Of a DNA stretch of 64,000 bases, positions 40,230 through 48,040 are shown piece by piece. Position 1 is the first letter of the stretch, and every line of letters begins with the position of its first letter. The notes below the pieces were generated by a model. The model searched no databases and had not been told where the DNA came from. It was given only the letters and a program-made list of their open reading frames with translations. The DNA is from JBQLZO01 sp052168315 (GTDB lineage Bacteria; Planctomycetota; Phycisphaerae; Phycisphaerales; UBA1924), in contig JBQLZO010000007.1 in NCBI GenBank assembly GCA_052168315.1, positions 51,885 to 115,884 of the forward strand. Direction: 5' to 3'. The translations under genes and the position numbers were made by a program.

Positions 40230-41486
40230 ATGAGCGACGACGCCCAACCGATGGCCGCCGAGCGCCCCACCCCGCAACCCGCGCCCGGCCCCAAAACCAA
40301 TCCCGAGCCAGATCCCAGCACCGTTCCTCCCGCCGGATTCTGCCTCGGCTGCGGCTACGACCTGCTCGGGCTCCCCTCCACCGGCCGCTGCCCAGAGTGC
40401 GCCTTCTCCATCAACACCAGCCGCGTCGCCGAAGTCCGAGACCTCGCCGGACTCCCCACCCTCAAACGCTTCCGATTCGCACTGCTCGCGCTGGCCCTTT
40501 CCTTCATCCTGCTCCCCGCCATCGTCTGGGCGATGCACAACAACTGGCTCGCAGAACAAGCATTCAAGAACTCATTCAAGCGCGGCCTCATTTCTGCGGA
40601 TCAATACAATCAGTTCACACGTGCATCCATCCGCTATTACACCAGCCTCGGCGTGGCAGGCATCACCATCGTGTTCATGTTTTTCATGACGACATGCCTC
40701 ATCCGAGTCCCGAAGCGCCTCGCCCCGCTCCAGCGCTCCATGCTCACGCCGCCGCGCATCCTCTCGGTGCGCACGGCCGTCATCGCCTTCGGAACCACGC
40801 TCCTCTGCGCCGCCATCGCCGCGGAGAACACCCTCGAACTCTTCCATGCCGGCACGCTCAAATTCGGGATCATCGATCCCGGCATCCTCATCGGCATCCT
40901 ATGGATCCTCTTCGGCCTCGCAGCGTGGGCCGTGGTCAGCCGCCTCGTCGCCGGGCGGCTCCGCTGGGCCTTCCGCATCGCATGGTGGATGTGCATCGCC
41001 TTCATCGCCGCCTTCATCGTCGTGGCGGTACTCGAGCGCGGCGTCCGGCACTTGCGATGGCAATGGCCTGACACCCGCCTGGGGCGATCGGTCCCCATCC
41101 AATCGCTGGCGCTGCTCTCCTGGGCGATGCTGGCGATGGGCGCTGGACTCCTCTGGCGCTGGCTCGCGCTGGGGTACCATCGCCGCGCAACCGCGGCCCT
41201 CGCCTCCGCGTTCGCGGCGCTCGCGCCCGTGGGCATCGTGATGTTCGGCCTCGCCCTCGGCACGCGGGAATGGCGGCACGAAGACACCGCGCTCCTCCCC
41301 TACGCCATCCCCGCCCTCGCGGCCATCGCCGCTTCCGGCCTCATCCTCGGAATCGACGCCTGCCTCGCCATCCGGCGCATCCGCCGGCGCGGTAAACTCG
41401 CTCCCAAGCACCAACCTCCCGCGGAGCAACCCCCATGCGCATCCTCATCGCAGACAAGTTCGAATCCTCAGGCATCGACGCACTGA
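40230..41486 (+). CDS. Zinc-ribbon multi-pass membrane protein, paralogue 3, overlapping serA
   Basis: The 418-aa product has the ribbon AGFCLGCGYDLLG...GRCPECAFSINT, then EVRDLAGLPTLKRFRFALLAL and TM helices, ending with the shared GAGLLWRWLALGYHRRA segment. The head differs from paralogues 1 and 2. AAGGAGG lies 6-7 nt before the ATG, the strongest ribosome site of the three. The last 17 codons (Pro/Ser/Gln-rich) overlap the start of serA by 52 nt in another frame. Confidence 0.8.
   Translation: MSDDAQPMAAERPTPQPAPGPKTNPEPDPSTVPPAGFCLGCGYDLLGLPSTGRCPECAFSINTSRVAEVRDLAGLPTLKRFRFALLALALSFILLPAIVWAMHNNWLAEQAFKNSFKRGLISADQYNQFTRASIRYYTSLGVAGITIVFMFFMTTCLIRVPKRLAPLQRSMLTPPRILSVRTAVIAFGTTLLCAAIAAENTLELFHAGTLKFGIIDPGILIGILWILFGLAAWAVVSRLVAGRLRWAFRIAWWMCIAFIAAFIVVAVLERGVRHLRWQWPDTRLGRSVPIQSLALLSWAMLAMGAGLLWRWLALGYHRRATAALASAFAALAPVGIVMFGLALGTREWRHEDTALLPYAIPALAAIAASGLILGIDACLAIRRIRRRGKLAPKHQPPAEQPPCASSSQTSSNPQASTH
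41393..41398 (+). promoter_or_regulatory. Candidate -10 of serA
   Basis: TAAACT lies inside the end of paralogue 3, 36 nt before the serA ATG, with GGAG between them. It could give serA its own transcript. Confidence 0.3.
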
Positions 41487-42646
41487 AAGCCCTCGGCTGC
41501 GCCGTCACGCAGGATGCCGACCTCTCGCCCGACACCATGCCCGCCGCCATCGCCAAGCACGACCCGCAGATCCTCGTCGTCCGCGGCACCAAGGTCCCCG
41601 CCGCGGCCATCCAGGCAGGCAAGAACCTCTCGCTCATCGTCCGCGCCGGCGCTGGGTACGACTCCATCGATGTCGCCGCCGCCTCCGCATCCTCAGTCTT
41701 CGTCGCCAACTGCCCCGGCAAGAACTCCATCGCCGTCGCCGAACTCGCCTGGGGGCTCATCCTCGCCTGCGACCGCCGCATCGCGCAGCAGGCCGCCGAA
41801 CTCCGCCAGGGACGCTGGAACAAAAAGGAATACTCCAGGGCCGGCGGCATCCACGGGCGCACGCTCGGCATCGTCGGCCTCGGGCAGATCGGCTCCGAGG
41901 TCGTCAAGCGCGCCCACGCCTTCGGCATGCCCGTCATCGCCTGGTCACGCTCGCTCACCGACGAGGCCGCCGAGCAGATGGAAATCGAGCGCGCCGACTC
42001 GCCCCTCGAAGTCGCCAAGCGCGCCGATGTCGTCTCACTCCATGTCGCGGCCAACAAGGACACCCACAAGATCGTCAACGACCGCTTCTGCGCCGCCCTG
42101 AAGCAGGGCGCCATCCTCATCAATACCACCCGCGGATCCGTCGTCGATGAGGAAGCGCTGCTCAAGGCCATCGAGGACAAGAACCTCATGGTCGGGCTCG
42201 ATGTCTACGAGGGCGAGCCCGGCGGCGGCGTCGCCGAGTTCCACTCCGCCCTGGCCGCGCACCCGCGCGTCATCGGCACCCACCACATCGGCGCCTCGAC
42301 CGACCAGGCCCAGAACGCCATCGCCGAGGAGACCGTCCGGATCATCAGGGAATACAAGGAGACCGGCCGCGTCCGCAATGTCATCAACAAGGCCGAGCGC
42401 CCGCCGGCATCGCATATGCTCACCGTGCGGCACAAGAACCGCCCCGGCGTGCTCGCCGCGGTGATCGGCGCGATCTCCAAGGCCGAGATCAACATCCAGG
42501 ACATGGAGAACATCATCTACGACGGTGGCGAGGCCGCCGTCGCGCGCATCAAGCTCCAGTCCGCCCCCTCCGCCCCCACCATCGCGGCCGTGGAGGCCGG
42601 GTCGCCGCACATCATCGGCACCGAACTCGTCACCCTCGAATCCTGA
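41435..42646 (+). CDS. serA: D-3-phosphoglycerate dehydrogenase with C-terminal ACT domain
   Basis: The 403-aa product has the D-2-hydroxyacid dehydrogenase fold: IVRAGAGYDSID near residue 69, the NAD motif GIVGLGQIG (G148-G153), the substrate Arg in NTTRGSVVDE (R233), the catalytic Glu in DVYEGEP (E261), and the catalytic His in THHIGAST (H284). From about residue 327 an ACT domain follows (LTVRHKNRPGVLAAVIGAIS), the usual site of serine feedback. It converts 3-phosphoglycerate to 3-phosphohydroxypyruvate, the first step of serine synthesis, in the cytoplasm. GGAG lies about 9 nt before the ATG. The start overlaps the preceding gene by 52 nt. Confidence 0.95.
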   Translation: MRILIADKFESSGIDALKALGCAVTQDADLSPDTMPAAIAKHDPQILVVRGTKVPAAAIQAGKNLSLIVRAGAGYDSIDVAAASASSVFVANCPGKNSIAVAELAWGLILACDRRIAQQAAELRQGRWNKKEYSRAGGIHGRTLGIVGLGQIGSEVVKRAHAFGMPVIAWSRSLTDEAAEQMEIERADSPLEVAKRADVVSLHVAANKDTHKIVNDRFCAALKQGAILINTTRGSVVDEEALLKAIEDKNLMVGLDVYEGEPGGGVAEFHSALAAHPRVIGTHHIGASTDQAQNAIAEETVRIIREYKETGRVRNVINKAERPPASHMLTVRHKNRPGVLAAVIGAISKAEINIQDMENIIYDGGEAAVARIKLQSAPSAPTIAAVEAGSPHIIGTELVTLES

Positions 42647-42683
42647 CCCCCCACACCCCCACCACCCCCCCCCAATCCCCCCT
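42647..42683 (+). repeat. C-tract directly after the serA stop
   Basis: TGA is followed by CCCCCCACACCCCC, then ACCACC and CCCCCCCCAATCCCCCC, a double version of the C-tract motif. Confidence 0.6.
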
Positions 42684-42990
42684 TCGCCAAATCACCTCTC
42701 CGCGCCATGGCGCGATCGCGGGACCGGCAGCGCCCGCGATCGAACCAAGATCGATGCCAAAGGCGTTGACCCGGCGCTGGCGGGACGCCGCGCGCCCGCC
42801 CGCCGCGCATCCCCGCTCCGCTGCGCGCTCCCGGACGCGATCTCCCGCCTCCGCCCCCGAACAATCATGAACGCCCCCGGGCCGCAAGCGATACATTGAC
42901 CGACCAGACTTGGTCACACCAGGCCAGATCACCCAAGCCCCCGATCGCCCGATCGGGCGCCCGACACTTCAACGCCAGGAGATCCACCCC
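42684..42990. other. Leader region of the tricorn gene
   Basis: A 307-bp stretch with no gene. TACATT at 42890-42895 is a possible -10 (TGAACG 18 nt before it), which would give a leader of about 90 nt. Confidence 0.35.
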
Positions 42991-45900
42991 ATGCCCATCC
43001 CCACCAAGGGATCGCATCGTCGGCGCTCGAACCAGACCGCCCGCGCCACCGCCCGCACCCTCGCAACGCTCACCCTCGCCATCGCCGCCACCACCGCCGC
43101 GATCGCACCGGGCGCGGGCGCATCATCTGCCGCCGCCGCCGCCAACCAGAACAACACCCGCAACGCCGCGCAGCCGCGCACCCCCAACTGGTTCCGGCAC
43201 CCGGCCATCTCCCCCGATGGATCCACCATCGTCTTCGTCCACGCCGGCGACCTCTACACCGTCCCCATCGAGGGCGGACGCGCCTTCCCACTCACCGTCC
43301 ACGAGGCCCACGAGACCCACCCCGTCTTCTCGCCCGACGGGTCGCAGATCGCCTTCGCCTCCGACCGGTACGGCAACTTCGATGTCTTCGTCATGCCCTC
43401 GGGCGGCGGCACCGCCACACGCCTGACCTACCACTCCGCGGGCGACACACCCTCCGACTTCACCCCCGATGGCAAGGCCATCATCTTCGACAGCCCCCGC
43501 ACCGGCGACCAGGACAGCGCCCTGTTCCCCGCCGGCGTCATGTCGCAGCTCTACAGCATCCCCGTCGAGGGCGGCACCCCCACGCGCCTCCTCACATCAC
43601 CGGCCATCAACGCCCGGTACGACGCCCAGGGCCAGCGCATCATCTACGAGGACCGCAAGGGCTACGAGGATGAACTCCGCAAGCACCACACCTCCTCCAT
43701 CGCCCGCGACATCTGGATCTACGACACCCGCAACCAGCAGCACACCAAGCTCACCGGCTTCGAGGGCGAGGACCGCGACCCGCACCTGACCCCCGATGGC
43801 CGCGCTGTCCTGTTCCTCTCCGAGCGCGCCGGAGACTCCAATGTCTTCCGCATGAGCCTCAACGCCGATGGCGATGCCCGCGCCGAGCAGCTGACCACCT
43901 TCGAGCACCACCCCATCCGCCACCTCTCCGTCGCCAACGATGGGCACGCCGTGTTCAGCTGGCACGGCGAGCTCTACCACCTGCCCCCCGGCGGACAGGC
44001 CACCCACATCCCCATCACCATCGCCATCGACTCCGGATCGGGGCGCACCGCCGACACCCGCCGCTCCGGCGCCTCCGAGTTCTCCGTCGCGGAAAGCGGC
44101 AAGGAGATCGCCTTCATCGTCCGCGGCGATGTCTTCGTCACATCCACCGAGTTCGGAACCACCCGGCGCATCACCTCCACCCCCGAGCAGGAACGCTCCG
44201 TCCACTTCGCCCCCGATGGCCGCTCCATCGTCTACGCCGGCGAGCGCGACGGCTCTTGGAACATCTACCGCGCCACCCTCGCCGATGAGGATGAGCTCTA
44301 CTTCTTCAGCGCCACCAAGATCAACGAGGAGCCCCTCGCCGCCACCGACGACCAGGAGTTCCAGCCGCGCTTCTCGCCCGATGGCAAGAAGGTCGCCTTC
44401 CTCCGCAACCGCTCCACCCTCCGCGTGATGGACCTCGAATCCAAGGAGACCATCACCGCGCTGCCCGGCACGGCCTTCTACTCCTACTCCGACGGCGACT
44501 ACTGGTACGAGTGGTCGCCCAACAGCGAGTGGATCGCCCTGCACTACTACGCCAACGGACGCGTCTTCGTCGGCCAGACCGGCGTCGTCAAGGCCGATGG
44601 CTCCATGTCCGAGCCCATCGACATCTCGCGATCCGGATACGACGACGGCACCCCACACTGGTCCATGGACGGCGAGGCCCTCGTCTGGTCCAGCGACCGC
44701 TACGGCATGCGCAGCCACGGCAGCTGGGGCTCCATGCGCGATGTCGTCGCCGCCTTCCTCACCCAGGATGCCTACGACCGCTTCACCCTCAGCAAGGAGG
44801 AGTACGAGCTCCAGAAGGAACTCAAAGAGAAGCGCGAGAAAGAAGAAAAAGAAGACAAGGAAGACGAAGACTCAGAAGACACCGACGATGCCGATGAAAC
44901 CGACAACGCCGAGGATGCGTCAGACGACGCGGACAACGGCGACAACGGCGACAACGAGGCCGACTCCGAAGGCGATGAGAACGCCGACGACGCCGACGAC
45001 AACGACGACAAGGACGAAGAAGAAGAGTTCGAACCCCTCGTCCTCGAGCTCGACAACCTCGATGCCCGCACCGTCCGCCTGACCATCCACTCGTCCGAGC
45101 TCGGCGATTTCGCCCTCTCGGCCGAGGGCGACAAGCTCTTCTACCTCGCCGCCTTCGACGATGGCTACGACCTCTGGGTCCACGACTTCCGCGAGCGCTC
45201 CACCAAGATGCTCCGCAAGATGGGCGCCGGCTCGGCCGCCATGTCGCTCAGCGAGGATGGCAAGACCATCTACATGCTCGCCGACGGGTCGCTCTCCAAA
45301 GTCGACGCCGGCTCCGGCTCGCCCACCCCCATCTCGTTCTCCGCCCAGCTCGACATCGACCCCCACGCCGAGCGCCAACACCTCTTCGAACATGTCTGGC
45401 GCCAGACCAAAGAGAAGTTCTACCGACCCGACATGCACGGCGTCGACTGGGACTTCTACCGCGCCCAGTACGAGCCCAAGCTCGCCGGGATCCACGACAA
45501 CTACACCTTCGCCGAACTCCTCTCCGAGATCCTCGGCGAGCTCAACGCCTCCCACACCGGCGGGCGATACTTCGGCTCCGGCGGCGATGTCAACACCGCG
45601 ACCGCCGCCCTCGGCATCCTCTACGAGAACCAGCACGCAGGCGATGGCTGGACCATCGCCGAGATCCTCGTCGGCGGCCCGCTCGACAAGGCCGAGCTCC
45701 CCGTCGAGCCCGGCATGGTGCTCACCCACATCGACGGCGTCCCCCTCACCGCCCAGCAGAACCGCTACGAACCCCTCGACCGCAAGGCAGGCCAGCGCGT
45801 CCGCCTCACCCTCCGCGACGCCCGACCCGATGCGGACCCGGACGCCGAGCCCATCGAGGTCGTCGTCCGCCCCGTCTCGCTCGGCCAGGAATCCCAGCTC

Positions 45901-46530
45901 CGCTACGACCGCTGGCTCCAGCAGCGCAAGGACATCGTCGAACGCGCCTCCGGCGGGCGGCTCGGATACATGCATGTCCGCGGCATGAATGATGCCAGCT
46001 TCAGAGAGCTCTACTCCAAAACCCTCGGCCAGTACTTCGACCGTGAGGCCCTCATCGTCGACACCCGCTTCAACGGCGGCGGCTGGCTCCACGATGACCT
46101 CGTGACCTTCCTCACCGGCAAGCGCTATGTCGACCTGTACCCCCGCGACGATGAGTCGCCCGACACCTGGTACATGGGCGATTCCATGTGGCGCTGGACC
46201 AAGCCATCCATTGTCGTCATGAGCGAGTCCAACTACTCCGATGCCCACTTCTTCCCCTGGGCCTACGACGAGCTCGACATCGGCGACACCGTCGGCATGC
46301 CCGTCCCCGGAACCGCCACCGCCGTCTGGTGGGAGCGCCTCCACACCGGCGACCTCGTCTTCGGCATCCCCCAGGTCGGCACCAAGGGCGCCGATGGCCG
46401 GTACCTCGAGAACACCCAGCTCGAACCCACCCACCGCGTCCCCCTCACCCCCGAAGATGCGGCCAACGGCCGGGACACCCAGCTCCTCGAAGCCGTGCGC
46501 ATCATGCTCCGCCAGCTCGACGAGAACTGA
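42991..46530 (+). CDS. Exported tricorn protease homologue with acidic insert
   Basis: The 1179-aa product has a signal peptide (ATLTLAIAATTAAIAPGAGA), then beta-propeller repeats with FSPDGSQIAFASDRYGNFDV and similar blades, forming the tricorn six- and seven-blade propellers. A very acidic insert follows (about 605-690, Asp/Glu/Asn). The C-terminal half has a helical core, a PDZ domain (VEPGMVLTHIDGVPLT) and the serine-peptidase region: ELNASHTGG (Ser854-His855), SESNYSDAHFFP (nucleophile Ser1083), and LENTQLEP (Glu1140). All residues of the tricorn catalytic set are present. It should degrade peptides released by other proteases, here outside the cytoplasm. AGGAGAT lies about 10 nt before the ATG. 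Confidence 0.92.
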   Translation: MPIPTKGSHRRRSNQTARATARTLATLTLAIAATTAAIAPGAGASSAAAAANQNNTRNAAQPRTPNWFRHPAISPDGSTIVFVHAGDLYTVPIEGGRAFPLTVHEAHETHPVFSPDGSQIAFASDRYGNFDVFVMPSGGGTATRLTYHSAGDTPSDFTPDGKAIIFDSPRTGDQDSALFPAGVMSQLYSIPVEGGTPTRLLTSPAINARYDAQGQRIIYEDRKGYEDELRKHHTSSIARDIWIYDTRNQQHTKLTGFEGEDRDPHLTPDGRAVLFLSERAGDSNVFRMSLNADGDARAEQLTTFEHHPIRHLSVANDGHAVFSWHGELYHLPPGGQATHIPITIAIDSGSGRTADTRRSGASEFSVAESGKEIAFIVRGDVFVTSTEFGTTRRITSTPEQERSVHFAPDGRSIVYAGERDGSWNIYRATLADEDELYFFSATKINEEPLAATDDQEFQPRFSPDGKKVAFLRNRSTLRVMDLESKETITALPGTAFYSYSDGDYWYEWSPNSEWIALHYYANGRVFVGQTGVVKADGSMSEPIDISRSGYDDGTPHWSMDGEALVWSSDRYGMRSHGSWGSMRDVVAAFLTQDAYDRFTLSKEEYELQKELKEKREKEEKEDKEDEDSEDTDDADETDNAEDASDDADNGDNGDNEADSEGDENADDADDNDDKDEEEEFEPLVLELDNLDARTVRLTIHSSELGDFALSAEGDKLFYLAAFDDGYDLWVHDFRERSTKMLRKMGAGSAAMSLSEDGKTIYMLADGSLSKVDAGSGSPTPISFSAQLDIDPHAERQHLFEHVWRQTKEKFYRPDMHGVDWDFYRAQYEPKLAGIHDNYTFAELLSEILGELNASHTGGRYFGSGGDVNTATAALGILYENQHAGDGWTIAEILVGGPLDKAELPVEPGMVLTHIDGVPLTAQQNRYEPLDRKAGQRVRLTLRDARPDADPDAEPIEVVVRPVSLGQESQLRYDRWLQQRKDIVERASGGRLGYMHVRGMNDASFRELYSKTLGQYFDREALIVDTRFNGGGWLHDDLVTFLTGKRYVDLYPRDDESPDTWYMGDSMWRWTKPSIVVMSESNYSDAHFFPWAYDELDIGDTVGMPVPGTATAVWWERLHTGDLVFGIPQVGTKGADGRYLENTQLEPTHRVPLTPEDAANGRDTQLLEAVRIMLRQLDEN

Positions 46531-46547
46531 CCCCCCCAACTCCCCCC
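46531..46547 (+). repeat. C-tract directly after the tricorn stop
   Basis: TGA plus this tract reads TGACCCCCCCAACTCCCCCC, identical over 20 bases to the end of the gene stopping at 53710. Confidence 0.65.
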
Positions 46548-46570
46548 GCCGCGCATCACGCAACACACCC

Positions 46571-46611
46571 CGCGCCCACCGGCCACCCAACGCCGGTGGG
46601 CGCGTTTGTTT
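46571..46611 (+). terminator. Intrinsic terminator of the tricorn gene
   Basis: CGCGCCCACCGG and CCGGTGGGCGCG form a perfect 12-bp stem with a 10-nt loop, followed by TTTGTTT. It lies 40 bp after the stop. Confidence 0.8.
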
Positions 46612-46676
46612 GCGCTGCGACATCTACTTCGCCAACCGCAGAAGCGATCAGAGCCCAGCGGTCGGAGCGCGCTCGC

Positions 46677-46922
46677 TCAGCGCGGAGTCTCGTCGGCCGT
46701 TGGCGGGCGGACATGCGGCCGGTCCACTTCGCGGCACGCTCCAAAGTTCTTGTAGTTGTCGCGTGCCTCGATCAACGAAACCCGATTGGCTCCACCCGCG
46801 TAGCCGGGGTCGTCGTGTTGCACTCGATCGTCCTCCCAGTAGCACACCGGGCAGATATCGAATGTGCCCGGTGGCTGCGCTGGGAGTGTGAGGTTGCGGC
46901 AACATGGACACGGAAAGTGCAT
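46677..46922 (-). CDS. CPCC-type cysteine-rich small protein
   Basis: The 81-aa product matches the CPCC family: MHFPCPCCRNLTLPAQPPGT, then FDICPVCYWEDDRVQ, then GGANRVSLIEARDNYKNFGAC. The Cys pairs suggest a metal-binding ribbon. These proteins are small and scattered among genomes, often with no fixed neighbour; function is unknown. The ATG has GGGAG upstream. It sits in an AT-richer patch after the tricorn terminator, which supports independent acquisition. Confidence 0.75.
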   Translation of the reverse strand: MHFPCPCCRNLTLPAQPPGTFDICPVCYWEDDRVQHDDPGYAGGANRVSLIEARDNYKNFGACREVDRPHVRPPTADETPR

Positions 46923-47010
46923 TCCTCGCTCCCACGCTCGGACTCATCGTGATCAGTTGGACGCGTGATGCCCAATCACCGCTGCAATTCGGCACACAGC
47001 CGGTTGCTCA

Positions 47011-47763
47011 TCACTGCGATCCCGCCTGCGCTCCGAAGGGCCGCGGTGACGGCGGAGGCTGATACGGCTGTGGCTCGTAGTTCGGATCGAGGACCATCGA
47101 CTGGAGTTCACGGGAGTCCCAATTAAACTTGGCAACGGCGTTGCCGAATTCGATTGTGCGCTCCGTGGCACTGTCGGTCGCGGTCGATGCGGCGGATGAA
47201 GCACCCGTGTACGGGACGAAAACGCCAAGGGCTTCGCCGTGCTTGAGCAATACTTTCCGCACGGCGGCTTGGCTTTGAGAAACCACCTGGATCTGATTAG
47301 TGAGCGCTGATTCCGCTCGGTCTCTTCGACCGTAGCTACCGATCCTGGCCAGCACTCGCTCAACGGCGAATTCGGTCTCATTGAAGACCACCATTCTCTG
47401 CTCGGAAAGCGAGCGGCGAGCCGCCGCATCCGGCGTGGTGTACACGGCGGTGCCGACGGACAGCGCGGCCTTCTGAAATGCCACGGTCTCGTTGACAAGC
47501 TCATCGTGCAGGCTCTCCCAAAGCCGATTCTCTTGCCGAGCGTTTTCGCTCTCTTGCTGATAGCGAGCCACGACTCGTCTGTTGCTCTCTGCCCAGGACT
47601 CTAGAGACAAGTTGACCGTGCATGCAGCGACGAGCAGCGGGAGGCTGAACACCACAAGCTTGATGCATTGCTCGACGAAAAACCTCTTGAGTCCACCACC
47701 CTCCTTCGGCATCTGAATGATCGGACGAACGACAATGCGTTGCGAACGGGCCCGCCTGTCCAT
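47011..47763 (-). CDS. Single-TM hypothetical protein in an AT-richer patch
   Basis: The 250-aa product has a basic start, one TM helix (about 34-54, IKLVVFSLPLLVAACTVNLS), then a long helical region rich in Gln/Arg/Glu (RVVARYQQESENARQENRLW and later), and a Pro-rich tail (PNYEPQPYQPPPSPRPF). It looks like an anchored helical bundle. No family recognised. AAAGGAAA lies about 8 nt before the ATG at 47763; an ATG 21 nt upstream is less likely. A TATTAT about 25 nt upstream of the ATG may be its -10. Confidence 0.6.
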   Translation of the reverse strand: MDRRARSQRIVVRPIIQMPKEGGGLKRFFVEQCIKLVVFSLPLLVAACTVNLSLESWAESNRRVVARYQQESENARQENRLWESLHDELVNETVAFQKAALSVGTAVYTTPDAAARRSLSEQRMVVFNETEFAVERVLARIGSYGRRDRAESALTNQIQVVSQSQAAVRKVLLKHGEALGVFVPYTGASSAASTATDSATERTIEFGNAVAKFNWDSRELQSMVLDPNYEPQPYQPPPSPRPFGAQAGSQ

Positions 47764-48040
47764 CACAAGTTTCCTTTGCAACATAATATCCGTCGATCAG
47801 CCACCAGCCATGGTATTTACAACGCATAGACTAGCTAATCACATTCCCTCAGTCCAGAACGCGCGAGATCCCACCCCCGCCCACGCTCAACTGCAGTCCG
47901 AACACACCACCACGCATCCTCTCCGCGCCCTCTGCGACTCCCGCGGTGGATCATTCTCCTCCGCCGCGCTCTCGCCACGCCCGCCCCTGCGACGCCCCTC
48001 CGAGTGTCGCTCCAATGTGAACGACCTCTCACGCTGGAAC

